64,000 bases of DNA from Acetoanaerobium sticklandii (GTDB lineage: Bacteria > Bacillota > Clostridia > Peptostreptococcales > Filifactoraceae): assembly GCF_000196455.1 (NCBI RefSeq), contig NC_014614.1, positions 498,501-562,500 of the forward strand, written 5' to 3'. Positions 16,367-24,142 of this stretch are shown here, one piece after another. Every line of letters begins with the position of its first letter. The stretch's first letter is position 1. The translations under genes were made by a program, and so were the position numbers. The notes under the pieces are model-generated. The model made no database searches. It was not told the origin of the DNA and saw only the letters and a program-made list of their open reading frames with translations.

Positions 16367-16427
16367 ATTTTAAAACTATCAAATCTTATTTAACACAAAT
16401 ATAATTATAAATTAAATTTTAATCGTT

Positions 16428-16459
16428 AAACTGCTCAGCTTTTAGAGCAGTTTTTTTTT
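16428..16459 (+). terminator. Terminator after LPXTG gene 1
   Basis: AAACTGCTC (16428-16436) pairs with GAGCAGTTT (16445-16453), followed by T. LPXTG gene 2 ends with a near-identical hairpin. Confidence 0.9.
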
Positions 16460-16580
16460 CATGTTTACAAAATATAGAAAAAAATTATTTACTTTTGAAT
16501 TTTTTTAATATAGAATTGTTTTAGTGATTAATAACTAGTTAATACTACATAACAAAATAGTTATTTAATCCTACTTAATG

Positions 16581-16663
16581 AAAAAGGCAAACTATGGGAA
16601 ACTGTAGGACGCAAAGCAAGGAGTCTAAAGCTTAGTTTTAAGCAATGATAGTCCAGCCGCCAT
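16581..16663 (+). promoter_or_regulatory. c-di-GMP-I (GEMM) riboswitch aptamer, locus 2
   Basis: The same plan as locus 1: GGCAAAC (16586-16592), a GAAA-capped stem (with G-U pairs where locus 1 has Watson-Crick pairs), GGACGCAAAGC (16607-16617), AAGGAGTCTAA, and P3 with a different sequence but the same shape (GCTTA 16630-16634 with TAAGC 16639-16643). The 3' arm is AATGATAGTCC-AGCCGCC (16644-16661). P3 differs at every base yet pairs, which supports a selected structure. The region 16460-16580 upstream should hold the promoter, but I see no confident one. Confidence 0.9.
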
Positions 16664-16683
16664 ATTTTTATGGCGGTTTTTTT
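16657..16683 (+). terminator. Riboswitch terminator, locus 2
   Basis: CCGCCATA (16657-16664) pairs with TATGGCGG (16669-16676), followed by seven T. It shares CCGCC with the aptamer 3' arm. Confidence 0.88.
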
Positions 16684-16686
16684 ATT

Positions 16687-16753
16687 GGCTTAGACAAAGC
16701 AATGATAGTCCAGCTACCATCTAACAAGCTTATTTAATTTAGTTTAAAGATGG
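16687..16753 (+). promoter_or_regulatory. Second aptamer 3' arm plus RBS-sequestering hairpin, locus 2
   Basis: AGCAATGATAGTCCAGC occurs exactly twice, at 16641-16657 before the terminator and 16698-16714 after it; the second copy again follows a small GCTT/AAGC hairpin. Then CCATCT (16717-16722) pairs with AGATGG (16748-16753) and AAGCT (16726-16730) with AGTTT (16741-16745). AGATGG includes the first two bases of the Shine-Dalgarno GGAGGG (16752-16757). Locus 1 has CCATCC/GGATGG, so the changed base pair is compensated. Confidence 0.65.
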
Positions 16754-16762
16754 AGGGAATGT

Positions 16763-18757
16763 ATGAGAAAGGTGAAAAAAAACAGATTATTAGCACTGTT
16801 ATTAATGGGATCGTTGCTATTTTCTAATTATGGGATAATGGCATACGCAGATGAAATTCCTACGGCACAGTCAGATAGCGGTGTGACACAAGATGGAGGG
16901 ACACAAGCACCATCACAAGATGAAGGAACACAAACGCCATCACAAGATGAAGGAACACAAACGCCATCGCATGATGAAGGAACACAAACACCATCGCAAG
17001 ATGAAGGAACACAAACACCATCGCAAGATGAAGGAACACAAACACCACCGCAAGATGAAGGAACACAAGCACCATCGCAAGATGGAGGATCACAAGCACC
17101 ATCGCAAGATGGAGGAACGCAAACACCACCGCAAGATGGAAATCCTCCTCAAATAATAGAAGTAGAACCTGCTAAGGTTGAGATTGTGGATTATAAAGAA
17201 ACACAAAATGTCGATAAAAATGGTAATAAAATCATAGCAAAGGAAGTTGAATATAGCAATACAGGAACAGAAGGTGAAACGATTACTGAAATAGTTCCAA
17301 AATGGGGAGATTTTAATGATGAGGAATATGAAACAAAAGTATTTGATTTAAAAAATACTAAAGATTCTAAAGAAGATGTTACGGCGTATTGTAATGATAT
17401 AGATACAAACCTTAAAAATAATTCAAAGTATTCAGTGCAAGAATTACCTCAAAATAGTAAAGATATTAAAACATCTGAGAAATTAAGAGGAATAGTTTTA
17501 AATGGTTATGATCCGAATACAAATATTGAGACTTATAGAAGTGAATTATTAAAAGATGCATCAAAATATCTTACACAAAATCAAATAAATAATTTAACAG
17601 AAGAAGATGCTATCGCAGCAACACAGATGGCAGTTTGGAAGTTAGATAATCCTAATAAAAAATTTGTTGATTATGATTGGGAAAAAGGTTTTTTAGGGAT
17701 AAAAAAGAGAGTTGAAGATGAGAAAGTTGTTAAATTAGCAGAGTACCTATCTAAACAAAAAGAAAGTGACCCTTCTAAAAATAATCTTAAAATAGAAGCG
17801 AAAGCGACTGATGAAAATACTGCCGTTAAGTTAGAAAATGGTGAAGTATCAGTAAATTATACATACTCTATATTAAATAGAGTAAATGAGCAAGTACAGA
17901 CTTTCTTAGAAGTATTCGTAAATGGAAATCAGCTGGATACTAACGCCTATACGGTAGTGGATTTAGGAAATGGTAATAAATCTTTGAGCTTTAAGAATGC
18001 TATTGAAGATAAAACTAAAAATGCTGAGATTGAAGCAAAAATTGTAATAAAAGGAACATATGCAGTTGAAGATGTATATGACTTAGTGCCAACAAAGGAT
18101 AATAAAAACACTCAAAGACTTGTTAGTACACCAATGCTTATGAGCTACAATTTACCAACATTAAAACAAATGTTTAAAATAGAGTACACTGCACCAAAAG
18201 TAGAACTAGTAGACCCGGATGAACCAGGAGAAGATGAGCCAGGAGAAGATGAGCCAGGAGAAGATGAGCCAGGAGAAGATGAACCAGGGGAAGATGAACC
18301 AGTAGAAGATGAGCCAGGAGAAGATGAACCAGGAGAAGATGAACCAGTAACACCAGGTGGCGGAGGAGGAACGACTAATCCTCCAGTTGTAGAACCGCAA
18401 CCAGAGCCTACTAATCCAACACCACAACCTACAACTCCAGTGGCACAAAATGACAATGACGACGATGATGAAGATATAGAGGATGAAGCTACACCTCTTG
18501 CAGCACCACAAATTATACCAGTAGCTTTACCTGTAGCTACTCTAGCTTCAGCAGAACAAACGGAAGAAGTAATAGATGAAGAAACTCCTTTATCTGCTCC
18601 GCCAGTTATGGAGACTGAAGAAGAAATAATAGAAGAAGAAGTTCCACTTGATGCACCAGCACCTGTTCTTCCTAAAACAGGAGGATTTGCACCAGAACTT
18701 CTATATGCTTTAGGAGCAAGTTTAATAGCTACGGGATTAAAGATTAGAAAGAAATAG
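16763..18757 (+). CDS. LPXTG surface adhesin with internal thioester (TQxA) domain
   Basis: 664 aa. Signal peptide (to about residue 30); nine-residue DEGTQTPSQ repeats (about 44-125); then a thioester domain. In such domains a Cys and a Gln side chain form an internal thioester that can bond covalently to host or surface amines. The Cys is Cys210 in TAYCND, and the Gln is Gln288 in AATQMAVWKL, matching the family TQxAxW motif. A beta-rich domain (about 340-450) follows, then Gly-Glu-Asp-Glu-Pro repeats, a Gly loop, a Pro/Asp region, LPKTG (636-640), a membrane segment and a KIRKK tail. The end of the gene shares a 32-base identical stretch with LPXTG gene 1, so the loci are related by duplication. 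Confidence 0.9.
   Translation: MRKVKKNRLLALLLMGSLLFSNYGIMAYADEIPTAQSDSGVTQDGGTQAPSQDEGTQTPSQDEGTQTPSHDEGTQTPSQDEGTQTPSQDEGTQTPPQDEGTQAPSQDGGSQAPSQDGGTQTPPQDGNPPQIIEVEPAKVEIVDYKETQNVDKNGNKIIAKEVEYSNTGTEGETITEIVPKWGDFNDEEYETKVFDLKNTKDSKEDVTAYCNDIDTNLKNNSKYSVQELPQNSKDIKTSEKLRGIVLNGYDPNTNIETYRSELLKDASKYLTQNQINNLTEEDAIAATQMAVWKLDNPNKKFVDYDWEKGFLGIKKRVEDEKVVKLAEYLSKQKESDPSKNNLKIEAKATDENTAVKLENGEVSVNYTYSILNRVNEQVQTFLEVFVNGNQLDTNAYTVVDLGNGNKSLSFKNAIEDKTKNAEIEAKIVIKGTYAVEDVYDLVPTKDNKNTQRLVSTPMLMSYNLPTLKQMFKIEYTAPKVELVDPDEPGEDEPGEDEPGEDEPGEDEPGEDEPVEDEPGEDEPGEDEPVTPGGGGGTTNPPVVEPQPEPTNPTPQPTTPVAQNDNDDDDEDIEDEATPLAAPQIIPVALPVATLASAEQTEEVIDEETPLSAPPVMETEEEIIEEEVPLDAPAPVLPKTGGFAPELLYALGASLIATGLKIRKK
16888..17150 (+). 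repeat. 27-bp tandem repeats encoding (DEGTQTPSQ)n
   Basis: About nine units of 27 bases, nearly identical in DNA (GATGAAGGAACACAAAC...), with Ala/Thr, Glu/Gly and Ser/Pro swaps. Low divergence suggests recent expansion or homogenisation, so copy number may vary between strains. Both strands carry long spurious reading frames here. Confidence 0.88.
18222..18350 (+). repeat. 15-bp tandem repeats encoding (EDEPG)n
   Basis: Units of GAAGATGAGCCAGGA and close variants, encoding a charged stalk just before the Gly-rich and Pro-rich linker of LPXTG gene 2. Confidence 0.85.
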
Positions 18758-18798
18758 TTTTCGAAAATGAACATTAAATATTTTATGTTTAAATAAAA

Positions 18799-18825
18799 AA
18801 ACTGCTCATAAAGGGCAGTTTTTTT
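18799..18825 (+). terminator. Terminator after LPXTG gene 2
   Basis: AAACTGCTC (18799-18807) pairs with GGGCAGTTT (18813-18821, one G-U) and a T-run follows. Confidence 0.88.
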
Positions 18826-18919
18826 ATGGGAATAATTTAGTTTGATTGGATTGAAAAATAGGTTATTTGTCTATGAACAGAATAGATAATTACTTTAATA
18901 CTTATATATTTTTATTGCT

Positions 18920-19726
18920 TTAATCAACTTGATTTAAGAGCATGGGCTTATATTGTTCTTTAAGCCCAGAATATATTATTTCGTTTGGTATTAGGAAAAC
19001 AGGAGTGCCTGTAGCATAGGGAGCTATTTCATAAATGTCAAACTGAATGTAGAGATTTCCATCTTCTATATAAAATTGCGGCATTTGACTTATGCTTACA
19101 AATCTAAGATTTTTTTCTTGGAAATATACTTTTCCAGAAATATCTTTTTTTATTTGATTTGTAATTTCTTTGTTTATAACGTTTTTATAATCAAAGTCAG
19201 ATTTGAATAAATCTTCTAAGCTCAATTCTTTTCCAGAAGAAGTATCTATATTGTAAGTAGCCAAGGCAGTTACAGGATTTGCTTTACCTGTGTTCTGCGT
19301 GTATGTGGCAACCATACTCAATATGTTTTGATTTGAGGTTTTTATCTCGAAATCAGTAGTTACAGAGTAAGGAACAAACGATTCAGCTTTTGAGTTTGAT
19401 TTTGATAGTGATTTAATATTGTTCATGTAGTTGTATACTTGATTTTTTAGCTTTAAATTCAAAGCTGCTTGAGTATTTTGATTCTGAAGATTTGATATGA
19501 CTGGGTATTTAATATCATAAGAAAAGGCTTCAGTTTCTCCAAAATCACTTTCTATCCGTATTTCAACTGGCTGAGGCAAAGAGGCAGTAGCTTTTGCATC
19601 GTAGCTAGCATTTTTTTTAGAAGATGTTACTGCATTAGTAAAGCTTTCAGGTTTTTCAATTACCGAGCAAGCAGTTAGTGTGACAACTATGATGGTAATC
19701 ATATTTAATAAAAGTAATTTTCTCAC
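18920..19726 (-). CDS. DUF3298/DUF4163-type lipoprotein
   Basis: 268 aa with a lipobox (VVTLTAC) after a short signal sequence. The mature part has the RsiV/PdaC-like plan: an N-terminal half with YDIKYPVISN (DUF4163-like) and a C-terminal half with ELSLEDLFKSDFDYKNVINK and FDIYEIAPYATGTPVFLIPN (DUF3298). Proteins with this fold sense or bind wall components; some are anti-sigma factors, but there is no cytoplasmic domain here. The start is a GTG preceded by AGAAGG. It converges on LPXTG gene 2 and diverges from the defence module. Confidence 0.8.
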   Translation of the reverse strand: MRKLLLLNMITIIVVTLTACSVIEKPESFTNAVTSSKKNASYDAKATASLPQPVEIRIESDFGETEAFSYDIKYPVISNLQNQNTQAALNLKLKNQVYNYMNNIKSLSKSNSKAESFVPYSVTTDFEIKTSNQNILSMVATYTQNTGKANPVTALATYNIDTSSGKELSLEDLFKSDFDYKNVINKEITNQIKKDISGKVYFQEKNLRFVSISQMPQFYIEDGNLYIQFDIYEIAPYATGTPVFLIPNEIIYSGLKEQYKPMLLNQVD

Positions 19727-19849
19727 ATTAATGCCTTCTTTCTAACCTTATATGTTTCTATTATATCAAAACTAAGTACTTTATTACATTATAATCTTTA
19801 GGACTTAATGATTAGTTACATATTCTTTAAAGAAAAATGACAGTAAATA

Positions 19850-19858
19850 TGGTATGAT
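19850..19858 (+). promoter_or_regulatory. Extended -10 promoter of the ATPase-HNH pair
   Basis: TGG directly followed by TATGAT (19853-19858) makes an extended -10; no good -35 is present. The start codon is 24 bases downstream. Confidence 0.45.
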
Positions 19859-19881
19859 ATTTTTGGAAAGAGGTGAAGCTT

Positions 19882-20976
19882 GTGAGGGTTTTAGATGTTG
19901 TATTTGATAATCATCCTATATTTGATAGCAATACTATTTCTTTTGAAACAGAGGATAAAAAAATTCTAGATACTATTATTTTAGCTGGGATTAATGGTTC
20001 AGGTAAAACTACTCTGCTTTCTAGTATTTTCAAGACATTTAAAAAGCTAGAGGATAACAAATTCTGTTTAGATGAAAAAGATACAGTAAATTTACATTTA
20101 GATATAAATGAAGATGAACTTGAGAAAGCACCTAAAATGATTTATCTTCCATCTGAGGTGAGATTTCAAAGTATTCATAACTCCAATCAAGCTGATGAGA
20201 TACCTCTTGCCTATTGTATTGATGATAAAAGCACTCATGATATAATTTCATATATCAAGCAGGCTTTTGATAAGCAGATTTTTTCGAATCCAGAAACAAC
20301 GGTAGGAAAGAGTATAGATGCAGTGTGCGATGAAATAAATTCTATTTTTTCAATTCTAGATATGGATGTTTATTTGGTAGGAATTAAAGACCCTAAAACC
20401 AAGATGCCGCTGTTTAGAAATGAGTCAGGAGTAGAGTTTGATATTAACGGGCTTTCATCTGGAGAGAAACAGCTGTTTATTAGGCTTTTATCTCTTAAAT
20501 CTCTAGAGCCTGAAGGTTGTGTGATTTTGATAGATGAGCCAGAGATTTCGCTTCATCCATCATGGCAGCAAAGAATAGTTGAAGTATATCAAAATATAGG
20601 TAAAGATAACCAAATAATCATAGCTACCCATTCTCCACACATTATTTCATCAGTGAAAAGAGAATCACTCAAAATTCTATCTAAAAAAGAGAGATGGGTA
20701 AAGGTAATAAATGGTGAGAATCTAGATGAGACCTATGGTGTTACAGCAGATATGATATTGCTTGATATCATGGGACTTTCGACAACTAGGCATCCTCACA
20801 TCCAAGAGAAAATTGATGAGTTAAAAAGCATGGTTAGAAATGAGCTTTACGAAACTGAAGAGTTTAAACTATTATATGAAGATATTACAGGAGTCATAGG
20901 GACAATAGACCAGGATATTTTACTGGTTAATATAGAAATAGCTAGAAGAAAGGGACTAAAAAATGCTGGACATTAA
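19882..20976 (+). CDS. AAA ATPase of a Septu-like defence pair (PtuA-like)
   Basis: 364 aa from the GTG at 19882, eight bases after AAAGAGG; a GTG nine bases upstream overlaps that site. Walker A is GINGSGKT (residues 36-43), the ABC-type signature is LSSGEKQLF, Walker B is CVILIDEPEISLHPSW and the switch His is in IATHSPHIIS. This is the AAA_21/OLD-like SMC-type fold without a Toprim domain. It overlaps the HNH gene by 14 bases. ATPase plus HNH of this kind is the two-gene Septu phage-defence system. It is near the short end for such ATPases. No reverse transcriptase is present, so it is not a retron. Confidence 0.78.
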   Translation: MRVLDVVFDNHPIFDSNTISFETEDKKILDTIILAGINGSGKTTLLSSIFKTFKKLEDNKFCLDEKDTVNLHLDINEDELEKAPKMIYLPSEVRFQSIHNSNQADEIPLAYCIDDKSTHDIISYIKQAFDKQIFSNPETTVGKSIDAVCDEINSIFSILDMDVYLVGIKDPKTKMPLFRNESGVEFDINGLSSGEKQLFIRLLSLKSLEPEGCVILIDEPEISLHPSWQQRIVEVYQNIGKDNQIIIATHSPHIISSVKRESLKILSKKERWVKVINGENLDETYGVTADMILLDIMGLSTTRHPHIQEKIDELKSMVRNELYETEEFKLLYEDITGVIGTIDQDILLVNIEIARRKGLKNAGH

Positions 20977-21565
20977 AAAGGCAGATCCTCCAGATTTTTT
21001 ACTAGAATTTATAGAAGAAAAGTCTAATGCCAGTTATAAGAATATGCGTGGAGATATGAGAAAGGATTTACGTCATTATATTGCATATAATGAGCAGTGC
21101 AAATCTTCGAGATGTTTTTGCGCTTATTGCGAGAGAGAGATTGTTGTGAATTCAGACAATGCCAATGGCTCGCATATTGAACATATCAAGCCGCAATCTA
21201 GATTTCCAGAAGATGATTTGGATTATGACAATATGATTGTTTCATGTAATGCTAAGGAAAGCTGTGGGATAAGAAAAGGAAGCCACTATTTCGAAGGCTT
21301 TATAGATCCAGTTAATTTTTCACCAGATGTTTTTTTTATTTATGACCTTATGACTGGAGAGATAATTCCAAAAGAAGGAATAAAAGATAGTAATACTCCA
21401 GCGTATAAAAGTCTAGATTTGCTAGGCTTAAACAGTGTAAGACTAACTGATGCAAGAAAGCGTGTGATAGTTGAAATAGATAACTTACTTAAATTTATGA
21501 AGAAAGAAGATATAAGACATTTTTTAAAGCAGTTCCCAAGCTTATTGGATTATATGCTTAAATAG
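20963..21565 (+). CDS. HNH endonuclease of a Septu-like defence pair (PtuB-like)
   Basis: 200 aa. It has the zinc-finger HNH layout of the TIGR02646/PtuB group: CAYC (Cys53, Cys56), HIEHIKPQSRF (His71, His74), DYDN (Asn90), and further cysteines at 95 and 101. In Septu the ATPase senses infection and the HNH protein cleaves nucleic acid. Translation is coupled to the ATPase gene. Only 17 bases separate its stop from the following glycan-operon gene, so the pair seems to be transcribed with it. Confidence 0.8.
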   Translation: MLDIKKADPPDFLLEFIEEKSNASYKNMRGDMRKDLRHYIAYNEQCKSSRCFCAYCEREIVVNSDNANGSHIEHIKPQSRFPEDDLDYDNMIVSCNAKESCGIRKGSHYFEGFIDPVNFSPDVFFIYDLMTGEIIPKEGIKDSNTPAYKSLDLLGLNSVRLTDARKRVIVEIDNLLKFMKKEDIRHFLKQFPSLLDYMLK

Positions 21566-21582
21566 ATGAAAGAAGGAAAAAA

Positions 21583-22596
21583 ATGGCTGATTTAAATTAC
21601 AAGGCAGAGGATATTGTTTATAAAGTAAAGGAAATAGGCGGATATATGGAGCTAGAGCTTCCTCGCAAGGAATCTTATTATTATGGACCTGATGTAGTTG
21701 AGGTAAATACTGGAAGGGCAGCTATTTATCATGCAATAAAAGCTTCGAAAGCAAAAAAGCTGTATTTGCCACATTATTTATGTACTAGTATGCTTCAGGT
21801 TATTGAGCCTCTTAATTTAGAGTTTGAGTTTTATAATATAGATGAGAATTTTATGCCTATATTTGATAGACAAACTACTGAGGACGAAGCCTTCTTATAT
21901 ATTAATTATTTTGGAACTGCAAGCAATAATACTATAAAGAAGCTAAAAAATTGCCATAAGAATTTTCTAATGGACAATACTCAGGCTTTTTTTGCAAAGC
22001 CAATTAAAGGAGCTTACAGTCTTTATTCTGCCAGAAAGTTTTTTGGTGTAAACGACGGTGGCTATTTAATCAAGGATGGCATTCAAAAAATAGATTTAGA
22101 AAGCGATATATCCTATCCTCATGCTATTCATCTTTTAAAAAGAATAGAAGAGGGAGCGAACGCCGCATATCTTGACAATATGAAAAATGAAGATAGGTTT
22201 GATGACTTTAATCCTATAGGAATGTCAAAACTCAGCAAAAGGATTCTTGAAAGCATTGACTATGAAGAGGTAAAGCTAAAAAGACAGAGAAATTTTTACT
22301 ATCTTCATTCAAAACTGAAAGACCTTAATAAGCTAAATCTTGAGCACAGCTTTGAAGCGCCTATGGTATACCCCATGCTTATAGAGCATAAGGATTTAAG
22401 AGCCTATCTAGTTAGTAAGAAGATTTATGTACCACATTGGTGGAAGGATGTTCTTTCTAGAGTAGAAAGTAACAGCTTTGAACATTATTTGTCGACTTAT
22501 CTTTTAGCTCTGCCTATAGACCAGAGGTATGATTTAGAGGATATGGACTATATTGTGGGACATATAAAAGCTTTTGACAACAGTATTTTGCTATAG
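21583..22596 (+). CDS. DegT/DnrJ-like aminotransferase-fold protein
   Basis: 337 aa, a distant member of the DegT/DnrJ/EryC1 sugar aminotransferase fold. VNTGRAAIYHAIKA corresponds to the N-terminal cofactor region, MDNTQAFFAK to the Asp-x-x-Gln that contacts the pyridine ring, and YSARKFFGVNDGGYL holds the putative PLP lysine, Lys152. The text between motifs departs from typical sugar aminotransferases, so the substrate is unknown. It opens the glycan operon after the HNH gene; Shine-Dalgarno AGAAGG. Confidence 0.75.
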   Translation: MADLNYKAEDIVYKVKEIGGYMELELPRKESYYYGPDVVEVNTGRAAIYHAIKASKAKKLYLPHYLCTSMLQVIEPLNLEFEFYNIDENFMPIFDRQTTEDEAFLYINYFGTASNNTIKKLKNCHKNFLMDNTQAFFAKPIKGAYSLYSARKFFGVNDGGYLIKDGIQKIDLESDISYPHAIHLLKRIEEGANAAYLDNMKNEDRFDDFNPIGMSKLSKRILESIDYEEVKLKRQRNFYYLHSKLKDLNKLNLEHSFEAPMVYPMLIEHKDLRAYLVSKKIYVPHWWKDVLSRVESNSFEHYLSTYLLALPIDQRYDLEDMDYIVGHIKAFDNSILL

Positions 22597-22623
22597 AAAA
22601 ATTGCTAATAAAGAGGATAAACT

Positions 22624-23181
22624 ATGGATGAAAAGAAACTAAATAATATAGCTAGTAGCATGGACAAAGTTTTTTGGAGCTTTTGGGACAATCTGATTTA
22701 TAAAGCTTTAGAATCAAGCGTTGATATTATGCCACCTAGGCTTCAAAAACTAATTGCAAATTATTATACTGATGCTAGAATTAGGAAGCTGTATTTTGAT
22801 AGATTAGGTGTAAAGATGGGCGAAGGAAGCTTTGCTAATTTAGGTATGAAAATCATAGTATCAGCAAATCATAGATATAGCATAGAAATAGGAGATAATG
22901 TATCTATAGGACCCAATTTGACTTTAGTTACAGAGGCAGCAGCCGGCAACGGAAAGGAAATCAACACCTTGCCTTATGTAAAGGAAAAGCTTACTAAGGA
23001 AGCTAAAATTTATATAGAGGATGAAGTGTGGATAGGGGCTAATGTCGTGATTCTTCCAGGTGTAAGAGTTGGAAGATGCAGTGTTATAGGAGCTGGGGCA
23101 GTTGTAAACTCTAATGTCGAGCCATATAGCGTATATGCAGGAGTTCCAGCAAGAAAGATTAGAGATTTGGAAAAGGAGTAG
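22624..23181 (+). CDS. Hexapeptide-repeat O/N-acyltransferase
   Basis: 185 aa with a left-handed beta-helix C-terminal part (isoleucine-rich hexads such as IEIGDNVSIGPN, IEDEVWIGANVVILPGVRVG, VIGAGAVV). This is the maltose/galactoside acetyltransferase group. An N-terminal helical region precedes it. In this operon it may acetylate the 3-amino group of a dTDP-3-amino-3,6-dideoxyhexose, as FdtC/QdtC do, or another surface sugar. Followed two bases later by the GT2 gene. Confidence 0.82.
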   Translation: MDEKKLNNIASSMDKVFWSFWDNLIYKALESSVDIMPPRLQKLIANYYTDARIRKLYFDRLGVKMGEGSFANLGMKIIVSANHRYSIEIGDNVSIGPNLTLVTEAAAGNGKEINTLPYVKEKLTKEAKIYIEDEVWIGANVVILPGVRVGRCSVIGAGAVVNSNVEPYSVYAGVPARKIRDLEKE

Positions 23182-23183
23182 GC

Positions 23184-24116
23184 ATGGATAAAGTATCAAT
23201 TATAGTTCCAATTTATTACAATGAACTAAATATACCTCACTTATATGAGCAAATGAAAGAAAAAATCCTATCAAGAACTGATTTTGAAGCTGAAATTGTC
23301 TGCGTAGATGATGGCTCAAAGGACGGTTCATATAAAGCTCTGCTAGAGCTAAGAGAAAAAGATGATAGGTTCAAGGTAGTCAAGCTGTCTAGAAATTTTG
23401 GTTCACATACAGCTATACTTGCAGGCTTTGCTCATGCGACTGGAGACTGCATGACTATGGTAGCTGCTGACCTTCAGGAACCTCTGGAAATAATTATAGA
23501 GATGTATGAAAAATGGAGGCAAGGCAAAAAAGTAGTAATAGCAGTTCGCAAGGACAGAGAGGATGGTTTTTTTCAAAAACTGTTTTCCAATACATATTAT
23601 TCTCTGATGCAAAAATATGCACTAAAAGACATGCCTAGTGGAGGCTTTGATTGTTTCTTTATCGATAAAAAAGTAAGAGATGTACTGGTATCCATGAATG
23701 AAAAAAATTCTTCTATTGTGGGACAGGTGCTCTGGGCTGGATTTGAAATGGACAAGATTTACTATGTGAGAAAAAAACGAGAAATAGGGGAGTCTAAATG
23801 GACTTTATCAAAGAAAATTAAGCTCTTTATTGATTCCTTTATGGCTTTTTCTTATGTCCCTATCAGATTTATATCTACGCTAGGTATATTTATTTCTATA
23901 GTTGGATTTATCTTAGCAGTATTTTTGATTGTGAATAAGTTTATGTTCAATGTGCCTGTTCAAGGCTGGACTACTATGATGATTACCCTACTAATGCTCT
24001 CTGGAATACAGATGCTTACTCTAGGAGTTATAGGGGAGTATCTATGGAGAAATTTTGATGAGAGCAGAGGAAGACCTACTTACATAGTAGAAGAAACTCA
24101 TGGAATAGATGAGTAA
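23184..24116 (+). CDS. Family 2 glycosyltransferase, GtrB/DPM-like, membrane bound
   Basis: 310 aa. Cytoplasmic GT-A domain: IIVPIYYNELNIP at the start, VDDGSKDGS, the DXD-like AADLQEP, and NFGSHTAIL. The C-terminal part has two membrane helices (IRFISTLGIFISIVGFILAV and a second after GWTTMM). Enzymes of this type load a sugar onto undecaprenyl phosphate. A GtrA-like protein at the end of the same operon fits the GtrA/GtrB pair. Confidence 0.88.
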   Translation: MDKVSIIVPIYYNELNIPHLYEQMKEKILSRTDFEAEIVCVDDGSKDGSYKALLELREKDDRFKVVKLSRNFGSHTAILAGFAHATGDCMTMVAADLQEPLEIIIEMYEKWRQGKKVVIAVRKDREDGFFQKLFSNTYYSLMQKYALKDMPSGGFDCFFIDKKVRDVLVSMNEKNSSIVGQVLWAGFEMDKIYYVRKKREIGESKWTLSKKIKLFIDSFMAFSYVPIRFISTLGIFISIVGFILAVFLIVNKFMFNVPVQGWTTMMITLLMLSGIQMLTLGVIGEYLWRNFDESRGRPTYIVEETHGIDE

Positions 24117-24142
24117 GTAAAAGAGATTGAGAGTGAATTTAT

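Noticed and set aside
16893..17156. His/Lys-rich reading frame on the plus strand and a hydrophobic one on the minus strand
   Set aside because: Both are frame shadows of the 27-bp repeat in the LPXTG adhesin gene; no ribosome-binding site or composition of a real protein.
18145..18774. Long minus-strand frame rich in Ser and Gly
   Set aside because: Antisense shadow of the EDEPG repeats and the C-terminus of the adhesin.
19882..21565. Retron-associated ATPase-HNH module
   Set aside because: No reverse transcriptase or msr/msd-like region in the neighbourhood; the two-gene Septu arrangement fits better.
21583..22596. Specific sugar aminotransferase assignment
   Set aside because: Only the PLP motifs are clear; the substrate region does not match a named group.
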